This document shows, in pieces, positions 30,290-39,744 of a DNA stretch of 64,000 nucleotides. This DNA is from Phascolarctos cinereus (lineage: Eukaryota; Chordata; Mammalia; Diprotodontia; Phascolarctidae). The notes under the pieces are model-generated. The model did not search any database. It saw only the letters and a list, made by a program, of their open reading frames with translations, and was not told the origin of the DNA. A program made the position numbers and the translations under genes. Location of the stretch: NCBI RefSeq assembly GCF_002099425.1, contig NW_018343982.1, positions 13,928,501-13,992,500 on the forward strand, in the 5' to 3' direction. Every line of letters starts with the position of its first letter. Positions within the stretch are counted from its first letter, which is position 1.

Positions 30290-30453
30290 TAGCTGTGTGC
30301 CCCCGGCTAAGTCACTTAACCATGTTTGCCTCAGTTTCCTCATCTGTAAAATGAGTTAGAGAAGGAAATGGCAAACCACTCCAGTATCTCTGCCAACAAT
30401 ACCCCAAATGGGGTCATGAAGAGTCAGACATGACTAAAAATGACTGAACAACA
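30290..30453 (+). repeat. MAR1 SINE, 5'-truncated
   Basis: Starts within the core (AGCTGTGTGCCCCCGGCTAA) and keeps the full BovB-like tail (AAATGGCAAACCACTCCAGT, CAAATGGGGTCATGAAGAGT). Confidence 0.85.
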
Positions 30454-30459
30454 ACATGA

Positions 30460-30670
30460 TATAGTTCTAGACTACCTTTCCAGATGTATTTCCTAGTCTA
30501 TATTCCATCCAAACTTGATTACTACATTGTTTTAAATCTCATTCCATCCTCTCCTATCTTGGTGCCTCCATGCATAACATCCCCCTTCTGTGAAATGCAC
30601 TCCCTTCCTGAAATTCTTCCATTCTTTTAAGGTCGAGCCTTAAGCTGTCCATCAGAGCAGCTCTGGTAAA
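30460..30670 (+). repeat. L2 LINE fragment
   Basis: CTAGACTACCTTTCCAGATG, CATCCCCCTTCTGTGAAATG, ATTCTTCCATTCTTTTAAGG: L2 3' UTR-like. Confidence 0.6.
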
Positions 30671-30689
30671 GACGAGATCCTTCCCCTTC

Positions 30690-30865
30690 TAATCTCTCAT
30701 TATGTGACTATGGGAAAGCTCCTTAGTATCTCTGAGTCTCAGTTTCCTTGTTTGCAAAATGGAACTCATAACACTCCTTAATCTATTCCAAGGGGTTGTT
30801 GGGAAACTCAGATAAGATGATGTAAGTAAAATGCGTTGTAGACCTTATATAGCTATATAACACTA
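30690..30865 (+). repeat. MIR SINE
   Basis: TATGTGACTATGGGAAAGCT, CTCAGTTTCCTTGTTTGCAA, GGGTTGTTGGGAAACTCAGA. Confidence 0.75.
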
Positions 30866-30869
30866 GTTA

Positions 30870-31000
30870 ATATTAACTGTATAACCTTGAAGAAATCTCC
30901 TTTCCTCCCTGGATCTCATCTTCCTTATGCTTAAAATGAGTAGTTTGGACTACTTGACCACTAAAAAGTCACTTCGGGCTCTAATTCCTCTAATTGCATA
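30870..31000 (+). repeat. MIR3 SINE fragment
   Basis: ACTGTATAACCTTGAAGAAA, GAGTAGTTTGGACTACTTGA, GTCACTTCGGGCTCTAATTC. Confidence 0.65.
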
Positions 31001-31004
31001 AAAA

Positions 31005-31685
31005 GTTTTCAGATTTACACATTTTCAAAATGTGGAGTAAATTTGAAATAACATTAGCACCCTTTATTTTAGACATATTAGCAATTGTAGCCATATCTGC
31101 CAATGCTTACTGAAAATGTCCCAGTTGTGAACATAAATAGTTTTCCCAAAAAGCTAATGCTGTGAATAGTTGCTAGAGGGAACTCTCCAGGGAAAAGAGG
31201 AAGTACAAAGTGGCTGCTATTTGGGGATGCCTGTTTGAAAAATCCAGGGTGTTCTTCACAGGATGAGGTAGGTGGTCTCTCTTGCTACAGGAATTTGTAT
31301 TGGGTGTTTTCATCTTTAGAATTTTCATTTTTAAATTGTGTCACTCAAGTTATTTTATTTGAAGAGAGGTTTAATTTTGCTTTAAAAATTTTTGAGGTTT
31401 TGCTGCATTCACAAACATCTTGCAATCAGTGTCTCTTATGGGAACACATCCCTATTTTCACAGTGTAAGACAATGGAAAAGTGGCACCTGATATGTAAAT
31501 TTTACCTAATACAATTTTTCCAGGAATGTATCTAATAAGTAAGACTAAGGCTATCTGTTCCCTTATATTCTCAAGTATACCTGACTTCTGAGAAAGAGAT
31601 TCTCTACTCACTGTCTCCTCTTGAGTTCTTGTTTTCAGGGCGGGTACCCCAAACTTTGTCCCTGAGCTTAAAATTGTGAAATTGT
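31005..31685. other. No assigned feature
   Basis: About 680 bases of AT-rich DNA without recognised repeats. The 77- and 93-codon frames overlap each other on opposite strands and have no domain. Confidence 0.4.
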
Positions 31686-31687
31686 AT

Positions 31688-31775
31688 TCCCTAATAAATG
31701 TAAGCATCTTGAGGATAGGTATTTTTTTTCATATTTATCTTTGTATCCCCAATTGCCAAGTATAATTTCTGGCAT
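31688..31775 (+). repeat. L2 3' terminus fragment
   Basis: AATGTAAGCATCTTGAGGAT and TTTGTATCCCCAATTGCCAA, followed by a CATCATCAT run. Confidence 0.7.
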
Positions 31776-31899
31776 CATCATCATCATCGTCATTGTCATT
31801 GGGTCATTGTTGTTGCTACCACTTATTTTTACCATTACTTTAAGTTACTGATTTCACTGGGGTAAGGAATTCCTAGTTAAGAATTCTATAATGCACATT

Positions 31900-32095
31900 A
31901 GCAACTATTCTGCAACGTAGAGTCTCAGAGAGTCACCTAAGGGATTTAGAAGCAAACTCGACTTGAAGTTGGATCCAGGTATTTCTGAGTGAGTGGTTGT
32001 CTTTCTATCCACTAAGTCACCTGCCCCTTTTCTGATCAACTGCCTAACATACAGTAAGTGCTTAATAAATGCTAAATGAAATACTTATGGAACAA
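31900..32095 (-). repeat. MIR-like fragment and L2 tail
   Basis: TTGGATCCAGGTATTTCTGA and ATCCACTAAGTCACCTGCCC look like the reversed head of a SINE. CATACAGTAAGTGCTTAATA at 32047-32070 is a forward L2 end. Mixed fragments. Confidence 0.5.
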
Positions 32096-32434
32096 CCATA
32101 TCCATGGAACTAGACGGCATGACTAAGAAATGGGGTGACTACCTACCTTCATGGATTTTACATTTAAATGAACAACAGAAAAGGACTTGATAAAGGCCTG
32201 GTGACGCAGTAGTTTCCAAACTCTATATACCAATATTCTTTTTGCCACCCCCCAAAAAAAGTCACACATTCTCATTTATCATAAAACAATCTACAAAAAT
32301 ACTTTTCTTAATTTGAATTTTATTCAAATAAATTTTTTTAAATGTTTACACAGTCACAAAAACAAACAAGTATTAAGCAACAAAATGATGCATAAAATAA
32401 TAATTGCTGTGCTGCATTCACTGTCACAAAATCA

Positions 32435-32760
32435 TGGTGTGATAGATTTAAAGATGGAAGAAACCTTCAAGGTCATCTAGTTACAGATCATAAATTTGAA
32501 CTGGAAGAGACTTCAGAGGGTCATCTCCCTCCTCCATTTTATAGACGAGAAAATTGGAGTTCCAAGTCCAGCATTTTTCCCATTACACCAAAGTGCCCCA
32601 GCCTCTTAATTTTACGTTTTAGGAAACTAAATGTCCTAGAGATTAAGTGGCTTGTCCAATGTCACACATTGACAGTAAATGGCAGAATCAGGATGTGAAT
32701 GTTGGTCCTCTGATTCCAAATTTAACATTTTCCATTATATCACAATGCCTCCCAAAGTTC
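32435..32760 (-). repeat. Two overlapping MIR3 remnants
   Basis: A first MIR3 end (GATTTAAAGATGGAAGAAAC) at 32445-32480 precedes a second, longer copy (AACTGGAAGAGACTTCAGAG, TAGACGAGAAAATTGGAGTT, GTCACACATTGACAGTAAAT). Further SINE heads follow to 32755. Confidence 0.7.
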
Positions 32761-32897
32761 AGTGAAGGGGGAAAAGATAGTGGCCGGTAGGCCCTCCTAA
32801 GCCACCTCACCAGGATACCCTGGGTACTTAGTAGCAGGGTTGAAGTGAAGTGTTGCCCTGGGGCCAAAAGCCCTGCAGAAAACAACAGGAGGAGACA

Positions 32898-32899
32898 AA

Positions 32900-32954
<55 letters not shown>
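32898..32954. repeat. (TG)n microsatellite
   Basis: About 26 TG units. The CVCVCV frames here are artefacts. Confidence 0.98.
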
Positions 32955-33204
32955 GGGGAGAAGATGGAGGAGGAGTGGAGAGGGATCAATCTTTCCTTGG
33001 CTGCCTGCTCAGGATCCCCTGTTCCCTTTCTCCTATCCCCCTCTTGTCAGAGCAAATTCCCTGTGTTAGTTTTGCTTTTGTTGCCTTTGATCTACACTTT
33101 GTTTCTACTTAAAAAAAAAGTCTACATATTTATGTTGGAACTGTATTTGGAAAACCTCCAATAATTTTGGCCACTGCTTCATGCCCTCCCTGAAAGGGCC
33201 TCTC

Positions 33205-33335
33205 GTAACTGGAGGGAAAGAGGCTACATTTTGGAAAGCTCTTACCAAATTGGGGGGGGAGGGGAGAGGTTATTTCCAATGATCAAAATATTATAATAGT
33301 AATATTTTTTTCTGGGGTGGGGATGGGGGTGGGCA
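33205..33335. repeat. Direct-repeat copy A (partner at 36745)
   Basis: AACTGGAGGGAAAGAGGCTA, then GGGAGAGGTTATTTCCAATG and ATCAAAATATTATAATAGTA. The same order with few changes occurs at 36745-36872. The family is not known to me. Confidence 0.75.
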
Positions 33336-33344
33336 CAGCATGTA

Positions 33345-33480
33345 GCACAGCACGAACTATATTGTTCACTAGCTGTGGGATTTTAGATATCACAAACTCT
33401 CTGAAGCCTCAGATTCTGCATCTATAAAATGAGGAAGTTGGGGGTGATCATTTCCAACGCCCCTTCCAATTTGACAAACA
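33345..33480 (+). repeat. MIR3 SINE fragment
   Basis: CACTAGCTGTGGGATTTTAG, TGCATCTATAAAATGAGGAA, GATCATTTCCAACGCCCCTT. Confidence 0.7.
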
Positions 33481-33586
33481 TTGTCATTTAGAAAAATGAC
33501 AAACATAACTGCTAGCTTAAACCCATACTCTTGCTTAACGCTGAACATGGCATACCACCCTTCCTCTTTCTAAGACATGCCAAGTG

Positions 33587-33836
33587 TTCATTGCTGTCCA
33601 GTCATTTTATTCCTGTCTGACTCTTCATGACCCCATTTGGGGTTTTCTTGGCAAAGACAGTGGAGTGGTTTGCCATATCTTTCTCCAGCTTATTTTACAG
33701 ATGAAGAAACTGAGGCAAGCAGGGTTAAGTGACTTGCCCAGGGTCGTACAGCTAGTGTCTGAGGCCAGATTTGTGCTCAGGGAGATGAGTCTTCCTGGCT
33801 CCATGCCCTGCACTCTATCCACTGGACCACCTAATG
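33587..33836 (-). repeat. MAR1 SINE, near full length
   Basis: Reversed: CTGACTCTTCATGACCCCAT, TGGCAAAGACAGTGGAGTGG, TTGCCCAGGGTCGTACAGCT, CTGCACTCTATCCACTGGAC. The first half is clearly BovB-like. Confidence 0.9.
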
Positions 33837-34017
33837 GTCTAATATGCTAAGTACCTAAGCCCATAATTAAGGAGTTTTGTGCCCAGAAAGAGTTGCAGAA
33901 AATGGGGGGCGGAGTGGGTTTCAATGCCTTCTTTCTATTTTAACTAATTATTCTGGATAATTATTTGCAAAGATGTGGTGAGGCAGTGGGGCCCACCCCA
34001 GGTAAAAATGTGAGAGA

Positions 34018-34065
34018 CTGCACAGTGCTTGGCACACAGTAGGCATTTAGTAGAGCTAGTTAGTA
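34018..34065 (+). repeat. L2/MIR tail fragment
   Basis: CACAGTGCTTGGCACACAGT and AGGCATTTAGTAG. Confidence 0.65.
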
Positions 34066-34069
34066 ACTG

Positions 34070-34320
34070 ATGCCCTCTCATCTATCCTATTGTAACAAAT
34101 CTTCCTAACCTGGCAGCTCAGGCTGCCCAGAGCACCCCCACCTCTTTGGTCCCTTATTTATGTTTACTGTTCCCAGGTAATGTCTAGTCACTGCCTCCCA
34201 AACTCCCACCCCAATACCCATCCTCACCTTCCCCTCTTCCCAGTAAAATTATTCTATTCCCTTAGTGCCAAGACGATCTCAGCTAGGAGAGTAGTCTGAT
34301 AAAACATGCACTGCAATGGG
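34070..34320. other. No firm assignment; L2-like traces
   Basis: TCCTATTGTAACAAATCTTC and CTGGCAGCTCAGGCTGCCCA may be diverged L2. No gene seen. Confidence 0.35.
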
Positions 34321-34324
34321 TGAA

Positions 34325-34475
34325 AGGAAGTCTGACTGTCTCAGTTTCTAATCCTGCCCCTCTGGGTAAACACTTCAGCTTTTTGTTTCTAGGTTTTCTC
34401 CTCTGAAATGAGAAGAGTAGATCTCCAGGGCCCTTTTCCACCTTTGTTTCCTCTAGGATTCCATTTCACATTAAG
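34325..34475 (+). repeat. MIR3 SINE, degraded
   Basis: GAAAGGAAGTCTGACTGTCT, GGTAAACACTTCAGCTTTTT, AGATCTCCAGGGCCCTTTTC. Confidence 0.5.
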
Positions 34476-34554
34476 ACTGTTTCACACCAATGTTTCCCCC
34501 TCTCATTGTATTTTCACTTTTAAAGAGCACACCAATGGTATAGGGCATTTCTTT

Positions 34555-34735
34555 TTCCTGGTATGGACTCCTTAGCAATCTGGTTAAACCTGGTATGGAC
34601 CCCTTCTTAGAAAAACGTTTTTCAATGTATAAAATAAATTACATGGGATTACAAAGGAAAGCAATTATATTGAAACAACATGTATTTTTCCCCCCTCTGA
34701 AGTTAACAGACCCCAGGTAAAGAGCTCATGATGAT
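34555..34735. mobile_element. hAT-type MITE (MER58-like)
   Basis: GGTATGGACCCCTTCTTAGA, AAAATAAATTACATGGGATT, ACAAAGGAAAGCAATTATAT and ACAGACCCCAGGTAAAGAG: same family as 22878-23083. Confidence 0.7.
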
Positions 34736-34744
34736 GGAAAGAAC

Positions 34745-34872
34745 ACTGAATCTAAAGTCAAAGGAACCAGATTCAAGTATGGCTCTACTACTTGGTAATC
34801 TGGACCTTTCTGCTACTTGCTACTCTGAACCTTTTGGGGTCGTTATCTCTTAAACGAGGGGGTTAGAATAGA
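34745..34872 (+). repeat. MIR3 SINE fragment
   Basis: GAACACTGAATCTAAAGTCA, CTACTACTTGGTAATCTGGA, TATCTCTTAAACGAGGGGGT. It is interrupted at its 3' end by the hAT element that starts at 34875, and the MIR3-type end CTAAAGTCTTTTCTAGCTTT reappears at 35444. Confidence 0.7.
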
Positions 34873-34874
34873 TG

Positions 34875-35434
34875 CATGATTCTCAGACTTCTTGGTCTCA
34901 GGATCCTTTTATACTCTTAAAAATTATTCAGGCTCCCAAAGAACTTTTATAAGGGATATAGAATATGTATAACATAATAATATATGTGTGTTGTATATGT
35001 AATATACATAAATATGTTTTGCCATATTAGAAACTAAAACATTTAAAATAATTATTAATTTATTTTAAAATAACAATAATAAACCCAAAACATGTTAAAA
35101 TTTATGAAAAATAACTATTTTCTGAAACAAAAAAAATTTGGTAAGAAAAGTGAGATTCTTACACATTTTTACAAATGTCTTTAATGCCTGGCTTAATTGA
35201 AGACAGCTGGATTCTCATATCTACTTCTGCATTCACTCTGTTGTGGTATGTTGTTTTGGCTGAAATATACAAAGGAAATCCGGCTTCACACAGACATGTG
35301 TTTGGGAAATTGAGGAGCATTTTAATAGACAAATAATATTAAAGTGCTATAATGAAATAGTTTTGACCTCCCAGATCTCTTGAATGGGTCTTGGGGACTC
35401 CTGGGGGTGGGCAGACTACACTTTGAGAACCACG
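34875..35434. mobile_element. hAT-superfamily DNA transposon, internally deleted
   Basis: Inverted ends: CATGATTCTCAGACTTCTTG at left, ACTTTGAGAACCACGG at right. The interior (TTAAAAATTATTCAGGCTCC, CCATATTAGAAACTAAAACA, GACAGCTGGATTCTCATATC, AATCCGGCTTCACACAGACA) matches a widespread old mammalian hAT family. It has no transposase frame, and it sits inside a MIR3. Confidence 0.75.
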
Positions 35435-35475
35435 GGACTGAAGTCTAAAGTCTTTTCTAGCTTTAAACACTAGGA
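35435..35475 (+). repeat. MIR3 3' end, right piece
   Basis: ACTGAAGTCTAAAGTCTTTT and CTAGCTTTAAACACTAGGA continue the MIR3 cut by the hAT element. Confidence 0.6.
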
Positions 35476-35479
35476 AGAC

Positions 35480-35790
35480 GCAACATTTCACCCAAAGGGA
35501 TGTAAAATCTTAAATGAATGACTATCCTCTAAGTTCATGTGGGCAAGGGAGAAATTTCTGAATGGTATGATTTCCCCCTCCTACATCCCTACTCTCTCAA
35601 TTATCCACTCATCAAATTACATCATGATGGCAATCACCTACCCTGTTAAATCATAAGACTAGCTCTTCTGCTTGATAACTTGTACAAAAGAGCATAGCTC
35701 ATCTACCAAAAAAGAAGACTTATTTAAACCAAGACCATGATCTAGTGAGTCAGGGGCAAAATAGTCCTTTGCCCCAACTTTTTATTCCTT
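35480..35790. other. No assigned feature
   Basis: About 300 bases with no recognised repeat or exon. Confidence 0.4.
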
Positions 35791-35940
35791 CCTTCATTTA
35801 TTCATTCAACAAACACATACCAAATCTTAGAATGTACATTGTTCCAGATACTAAGTTTAGATAAGATATGATTCCCGCCTTTACGTAGCTTCGGATCTAG
35901 TAGGGTTTGAGATACAAAGACAGATAACTATGACAAATGA
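35790..35940 (-). repeat. L2 3' end (reversed)
   Basis: CCTTCATTTATTCATTCAAC, CATTGTTCCAGATACTAAGT, TAGCTTCGGATCTAGTAGGG. Confidence 0.75.
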
Positions 35941-36010
35941 GAAGTGGTTGAGGAAGGGGCCAAATAAAATGCTGTCAGATCTAAGGAGAAAAGTGGGTAA
36001 GAGAAGGCTT

Positions 36011-36238
36011 TGCTGTTGTTCAGTTGTGTCTTACTCTTTGTGACCCCATTTGGGGTTTTCTTGGCAGAGATACTAGAGTGGTTTGCCATTTCCTTCTCCA
36101 GTTCATTTTACAGATGAGGAAACTGAGGCAAAGAGGGTTTAGTGACTTGCCAAGCTAGTCAGTGTCTAAGGCTGGATCTGAACTCAAGTCTTCCTGACTC
36201 CAGGCCCAGGGCTCTATTCACTGAACCACCTAGCTGCC
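36011..36238 (-). repeat. MAR1 SINE with 13-bp target duplication
   Basis: Reversed MAR1 from GCTGTTGTTCAGTTGTGTCT to ACTGAACCACCTAGCTGCC. It is flanked by identical copies of TAAGAGAAGGCTT at 35998-36010 and 36239-36251, the clearest insertion footprint in the window. Confidence 0.95.
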
Positions 36239-36254
36239 TAAGAGAAGGCTTACT

Positions 36255-36570
36255 AGAGGCTTTAAAGGATAAGAAGGAATTCAAGAGTGAAAGAGGGTGA
36301 AGAAAGAGGAAAAATCAGAGAAAAATGTGTTGGCATTTCCCCCCCTCAGTCCCCCACTTCATGTTTGTATAGATACAGCCGTAATCCAAAGTGAATACAA
36401 GCCGCTCTCATTTTCAAAGAGCACTGATGCAATCTCCAGTTTGGAAGAACAGGGTTTATTTCCTGTCCTGCCTAACAAAAACAAGTTACCAAAGAGCTAC
36501 ACAGGCCAGACAACTTCACACTGACTTCCTGTCAGCCCTTGTACAAGATAATGTCTTCACTGACTATCAG
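36255..36570. other. No assigned feature
   Basis: About 315 bases, no repeat family recognised. Two overlapping frames (75 and 62 codons) show no domain. Confidence 0.4.
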
Positions 36571-36571
36571 T

Positions 36572-36695
36572 TCTGCTAGAATGTCAACTCCTTGAGAGCA
36601 GCGTTTCTTATTCATCACTGCATTCCCCACCCCCCTGCCCAACCCCTGGGTTCTGCACATAGCTGGCACTTAATAAAGGCTTAACTGAATTGAAT
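36572..36695 (+). repeat. L2 3' terminus
   Basis: TAGAATGTCAACTCCTTGAG, TGCACATAGCTGGCACTTAA, TAAAGGCTTAACTGAATTGA. Confidence 0.8.
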
Positions 36696-36744
36696 TTGGA
36701 ATTTATTACTAGCAGACTGAGAAAGCAATGGAAAATATTTCCTG

Positions 36745-36872
36745 TTGGAGGACTGGAGGGAACTTACCTATGGAAAGGGTGTGTACATGGTGGGTTGGGG
36801 GTTGGAGGGAGAGGTTATGTCCAACGATCAAAATATTATAATAGCAAAATTTTTTTTGCTCTGGGGAAGGCA
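36745..36872. repeat. Direct-repeat copy B (partner at 33205)
   Basis: GACTGGAGGGAACTTACCTA, GGGAGAGGTTATGTCCAACG, ATCAAAATATTATAATAGCA. Same orientation as copy A, about 3.5 kb away. Confidence 0.75.
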
Positions 36873-37144
36873 TGAAAACAGCATTTAACCCATGGCATCC
36901 ACTGAGTGCATGCACATTCACATACACACACACTTACACAATCACACCAGCTGACCATGCTCTAATTAGTCACCTACTAAAAAAGTCTTCAGTTATTTAG
37001 TTGTAGACATAATTTATCTTGAAGCTTTATTTTTCATTATTTTGTTAGTAAAATGCACATCTTGCTATACTCTGAGACTGATGGAAATGTGACATATTGG
37101 ATAAACAGGGCTATAACCACTCTGGAGCATCCACAGATATTGGT

Positions 37145-37322
37145 AACTCAGAAAGTTGAAAGGGACCTAGGAACTGAAAGGTCAGCTTATCTAACACTCT
37201 GCCTAATGCATGAATACTTTTTATAGCATTTCTAACAAGTGGTGATCCACCCTCTGCTTGAACACATCCAAGGATGGAGAACTCACTACTTAATGAAGCA
37301 GCCTATTTATTCCATTTTGGAT
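37145..37322 (-). repeat. L3/CR1-like LINE 3' end (reversed)
   Basis: AAGTTGAAAGGGACCTAGGA, CCACCCTCTGCTTGAACACA, TCCAAGGATGGAGAACTCAC, GCAGCCTATTTATTCCATTT. Confidence 0.75.
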
Positions 37323-37329
37323 CACCCGT

Positions 37330-37658
37330 ATTTGAGGGTATTTTAAAAATTATTAAATTACACATACTCTTTAACCCAGCAATACTATTACTAGGCTTAA
37401 AGCCCAAACACAGAGGGAAAAGATCCATACATACAGAAATAGTTATAGCAGTTCTTTTTTGCAGTGGCAAAGAGGGGAGACTAAGGAGGTAAGGGAGGCA
37501 GCCCTCAATTAGGAAATGGTGAACAAATTATAGCATATGACTGTAATGGAATACCAGTGTGCAAGTTGAAACAATGAAAGGGACTGCTTCACAAAAACCT
37601 GCAAAGACTTGAATGAATTGATTCAGAGTGAAGTAAGCAAAACAAGGAGAATAATTTC
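37330..37658 (+). repeat. L1 LINE 3' end, split by a hAT MITE
   Basis: TTTAACCCAGCAATACTATT, AGGCTTAAAGCCCAAACACA, GCAGTTCTTTTTTGCAGTGG, GGAAATGGTGAACAAATTAT, AAGTAAGCAAAACAAGGAGA: end of L1 ORF2 and start of the marsupial-type 3' UTR. It resumes at 37792. Confidence 0.8.
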
Positions 37659-37791
37659 CAGGGGTGGAGAACCTATGTCCTTGAGGCCATATGTAGACTT
37701 CTAGATCCTTAAGTGTGGCCTTTTGACTGAGTAGCACTTAAGGATCTAGAAGGTCATATGTGGTCTCAAGGACACAAGTTCCCCACCCCTG
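37659..37791. mobile_element. Palindromic hAT MITE
   Basis: 133 bases. CAGGGGTGGAGAACCTATGT at the left mirrors ACAAGTTCCCCACCCCTG at the right. Arms of about 55 bases (37659-37715 and 37735-37791) are near-perfect reverse complements around a loop of about 19 bases (TGGCCTTTTGACTGAGTAG), so transcripts would form a long hairpin. Non-autonomous; it lies inside an L1 tail. Confidence 0.9.
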
Positions 37792-37835
37792 ATTTATACA
37801 ATAACAACACCATAAAGACAAATTTGAGGGTATCA
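37792..37835 (+). repeat. L1 3' UTR, right piece
   Basis: ATTTATACAATAACAACACC and ATAAAGACAAATTTGAGGG continue the L1 interrupted by the MITE. Confidence 0.7.
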
Positions 37836-37839
37836 TCCT

Positions 37840-38450
37840 ATTTGGGGATGATCTGGTTCTGGCTAAATATATTTTTCTTAAGTTACTTATATTTATATTT
37901 GCTCCATAACTACTTCTAAAACCCCAGATAAAATTTGTAAAGAGTCTGGCCCATAGTAGGTGTTTAAAAAATTCTTGTTTCCTTTCCCCCTACCCAATTA
38001 GTGCAAATTTTCCCAAGCATGATTGTGTATGTAGATGACCTAACAATAATAACATTCATTTCAAATTAATAAATTGGTAACTGTCTGGACACACCAGAGC
38101 ATAAGTTATGGGAAAACTCCACAATGAAGCTACTTCATTCACACTGGAAGGCTCTGCATATGGCTGTGATCTCAGTGGAAGATTAAAAGATACCCTGAGA
38201 TACCATGAAGTTTGGGTGCAAGAGGAACATTTTCTTTCATTATGAATGACAGAAAAAGAACATGCATGTGATTTTATACTTACCATAAAAAACATAAAAA
38301 TTACTCTGATACTATTATTGTCATTTTAAAAATAGACATTTTACCATGTACCAGGATACAGGAAATAAGAACCACTGTGGCAACCAATTCAAAGGAAAGG
38401 AAAGGAAACACAAATCCAGCTTCATGAATGATAAAGAAGAGACAGTCTCG
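37840..38450. other. No assigned feature; possible L2 traces
   Basis: GTCTGGCCCATAGTAGGTGT at 37945-37964 is an L2 tail. The rest, including a 79-codon minus-strand frame at 38056-38295, has no recognisable domain or repeat. Confidence 0.4.
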
Positions 38451-38452
38451 GG

Positions 38453-38760
38453 CGGTGGGAAGAACAATGCCCTGGGAATCAGGAGAGCTGGGTTCTGATC
38501 CTAGTTATACAACCTCTAAGTAGCAGCTCGTGCAGTGGATAGAGTGTTATACTTAGAGTCAGGGGAGGCTGTGTACAAACACTGCCTCAGACCCTTATGA
38601 CCTGTGTGACCCTGGGTAAGTCACTTAACCTCTCTCAGCCTCACTTACCTCTTCTGTAAATGGGGATAATAGTATATACCTCATAGGGTTGTTGTGAGGA
38701 TTAAATAAAATGATATTTGTAAAGTTCTAAGCACAGTGCCTAGCACATAATGAATATAAC
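38453..38760 (+). repeat. MIR SINE (preceded by a second SINE head)
   Basis: TGGGAATCAGGAGAGCTGGG at 38474 starts a first SINE. A full MIR follows: TCGTGCAGTGGATAGAGTGT, GTGACCCTGGGTAAGTCACT, GTTGTTGTGAGGATTAAATA, AGCACAGTGCCTAGCACATA. Confidence 0.8.
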
Positions 38761-38764
38761 ATAA

Positions 38765-38985
38765 GAGATCCTTTCCTCTTACTTTCCTTCCCTCCGTTTC
38801 CCCTCTCTCCCTCCTCTCTATACTCTTTCCTCCCCATTCCTCACCTTTTTTCTTCACTTCTATTCTCCCTTCCTTTATTCTTCATTCCCTCCTCCCTCCC
38901 TATCCTTTCCTTCTCTCCTCTCTCCTTCCTCCTTTCTTTCCCTCCTTCTTCTTTTCCTTCCTTCCTTCATTTCTTCTTTCTTTCC
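38765..38985. repeat. Polypyrimidine tract
   Basis: About 220 bases almost purely C and T (CCTTCCCTCCGTTTCCCCTC and similar). It is flanked on its right by a MIR tail (GCACTCTGCAAACCTTAAAA), as if it expanded inside a SINE. Confidence 0.9.
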
Positions 38986-39059
38986 TATGTACAGCACTCT
39001 GCAAACCTTAAAAATGCTATATAAATACTAGCGTTAAAAAAAAAGTTTAAAAAATTAGC

Positions 39060-39165
39060 AAATCACATCTTTCTGGGCCTCGGTTTCTTGATTTTTAAAT
39101 TGAGAGGTTAGACTAGCACTATGGCCTCTGTGGTGCCTTACATGTGCCGTGACTCTATTACAAGC
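39060..39165 (+). repeat. MIR3 SINE fragment
   Basis: CTTTCTGGGCCTCGGTTTCT, GAGGTTAGACTAGCACTATG. Confidence 0.6.
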
Positions 39166-39256
39166 TGCATTTTCAAACAGTAACTTTCAAACCAATTTGG
39201 AGAATATGAATCAGCATGTCGATAAAGTGTTAACTATCTTAGGCAGGGCAAGCCTG

Positions 39257-39378
39257 TGAAAGAGGAGGAGGAGGAGGAAGAGAAAGAGAGGGAAGAAGAG
39301 AAAGAGGAAGAAGAGATGGAGAAGCAGAGAAAGAAGAAGAAGGAGAAGAAGGAGGAGGAGGAGAAAAAGGAGGAGACT
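39257..39378. repeat. Polypurine tract, (GGA)n/(GAA)n
   Basis: About 120 bases of G and A with scarce exceptions. It gives the spurious EEEEKEREEEKEEEE frame on the plus strand and the poly-Leu frame on the minus strand. Confidence 0.95.
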
Positions 39379-39399
39379 ATAAGGAGGCCACAGAATATG

Positions 39400-39530
39400 A
39401 ATCACAGTCAATCAGTCCACAAGAATTTAATTAAGTGCTTACTACGTTCCATAAACTGTGCTAAGTGAACAAAAAAGGTAAAAAGAGACCCCACCATCAA
39501 AGAGCTCATATTACATCAGGGAAGACAACA
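39400..39530 (-). repeat. L2 3' end (reversed)
   Basis: AGTCAATCAGTCCACAAGAA, TAAGTGCTTACTACGTTCCA, CAAAGAGCTCATATTACATC. Confidence 0.7.
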
Positions 39531-39744
39531 CATGAATATGTACATATGTATGTATACGCATATGCATATTTGTATATATTAATAAAATCACGTAAGTACC
39601 TTCTGAGGGGTAGATTTTCATTAGTATTAGGAAATCCTAGTAAAGGATAATAAAGTAATCACCTCTCTTAAGTTCCTAATAAGATTGAAACGAGACTAAA
39701 TCCTTATGGGTGAGAGATAGTTAAAGAAAATTTTGTAACTCTTG

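Noticed and set aside
32845-33164. 74- and 104-codon frames
   Set aside because: Driven by the (TG)n microsatellite, no domain.
39211-39468. Poly-Leu and Glu/Lys-rich frames
   Set aside because: Both come from the polypurine tract at 39257-39378.
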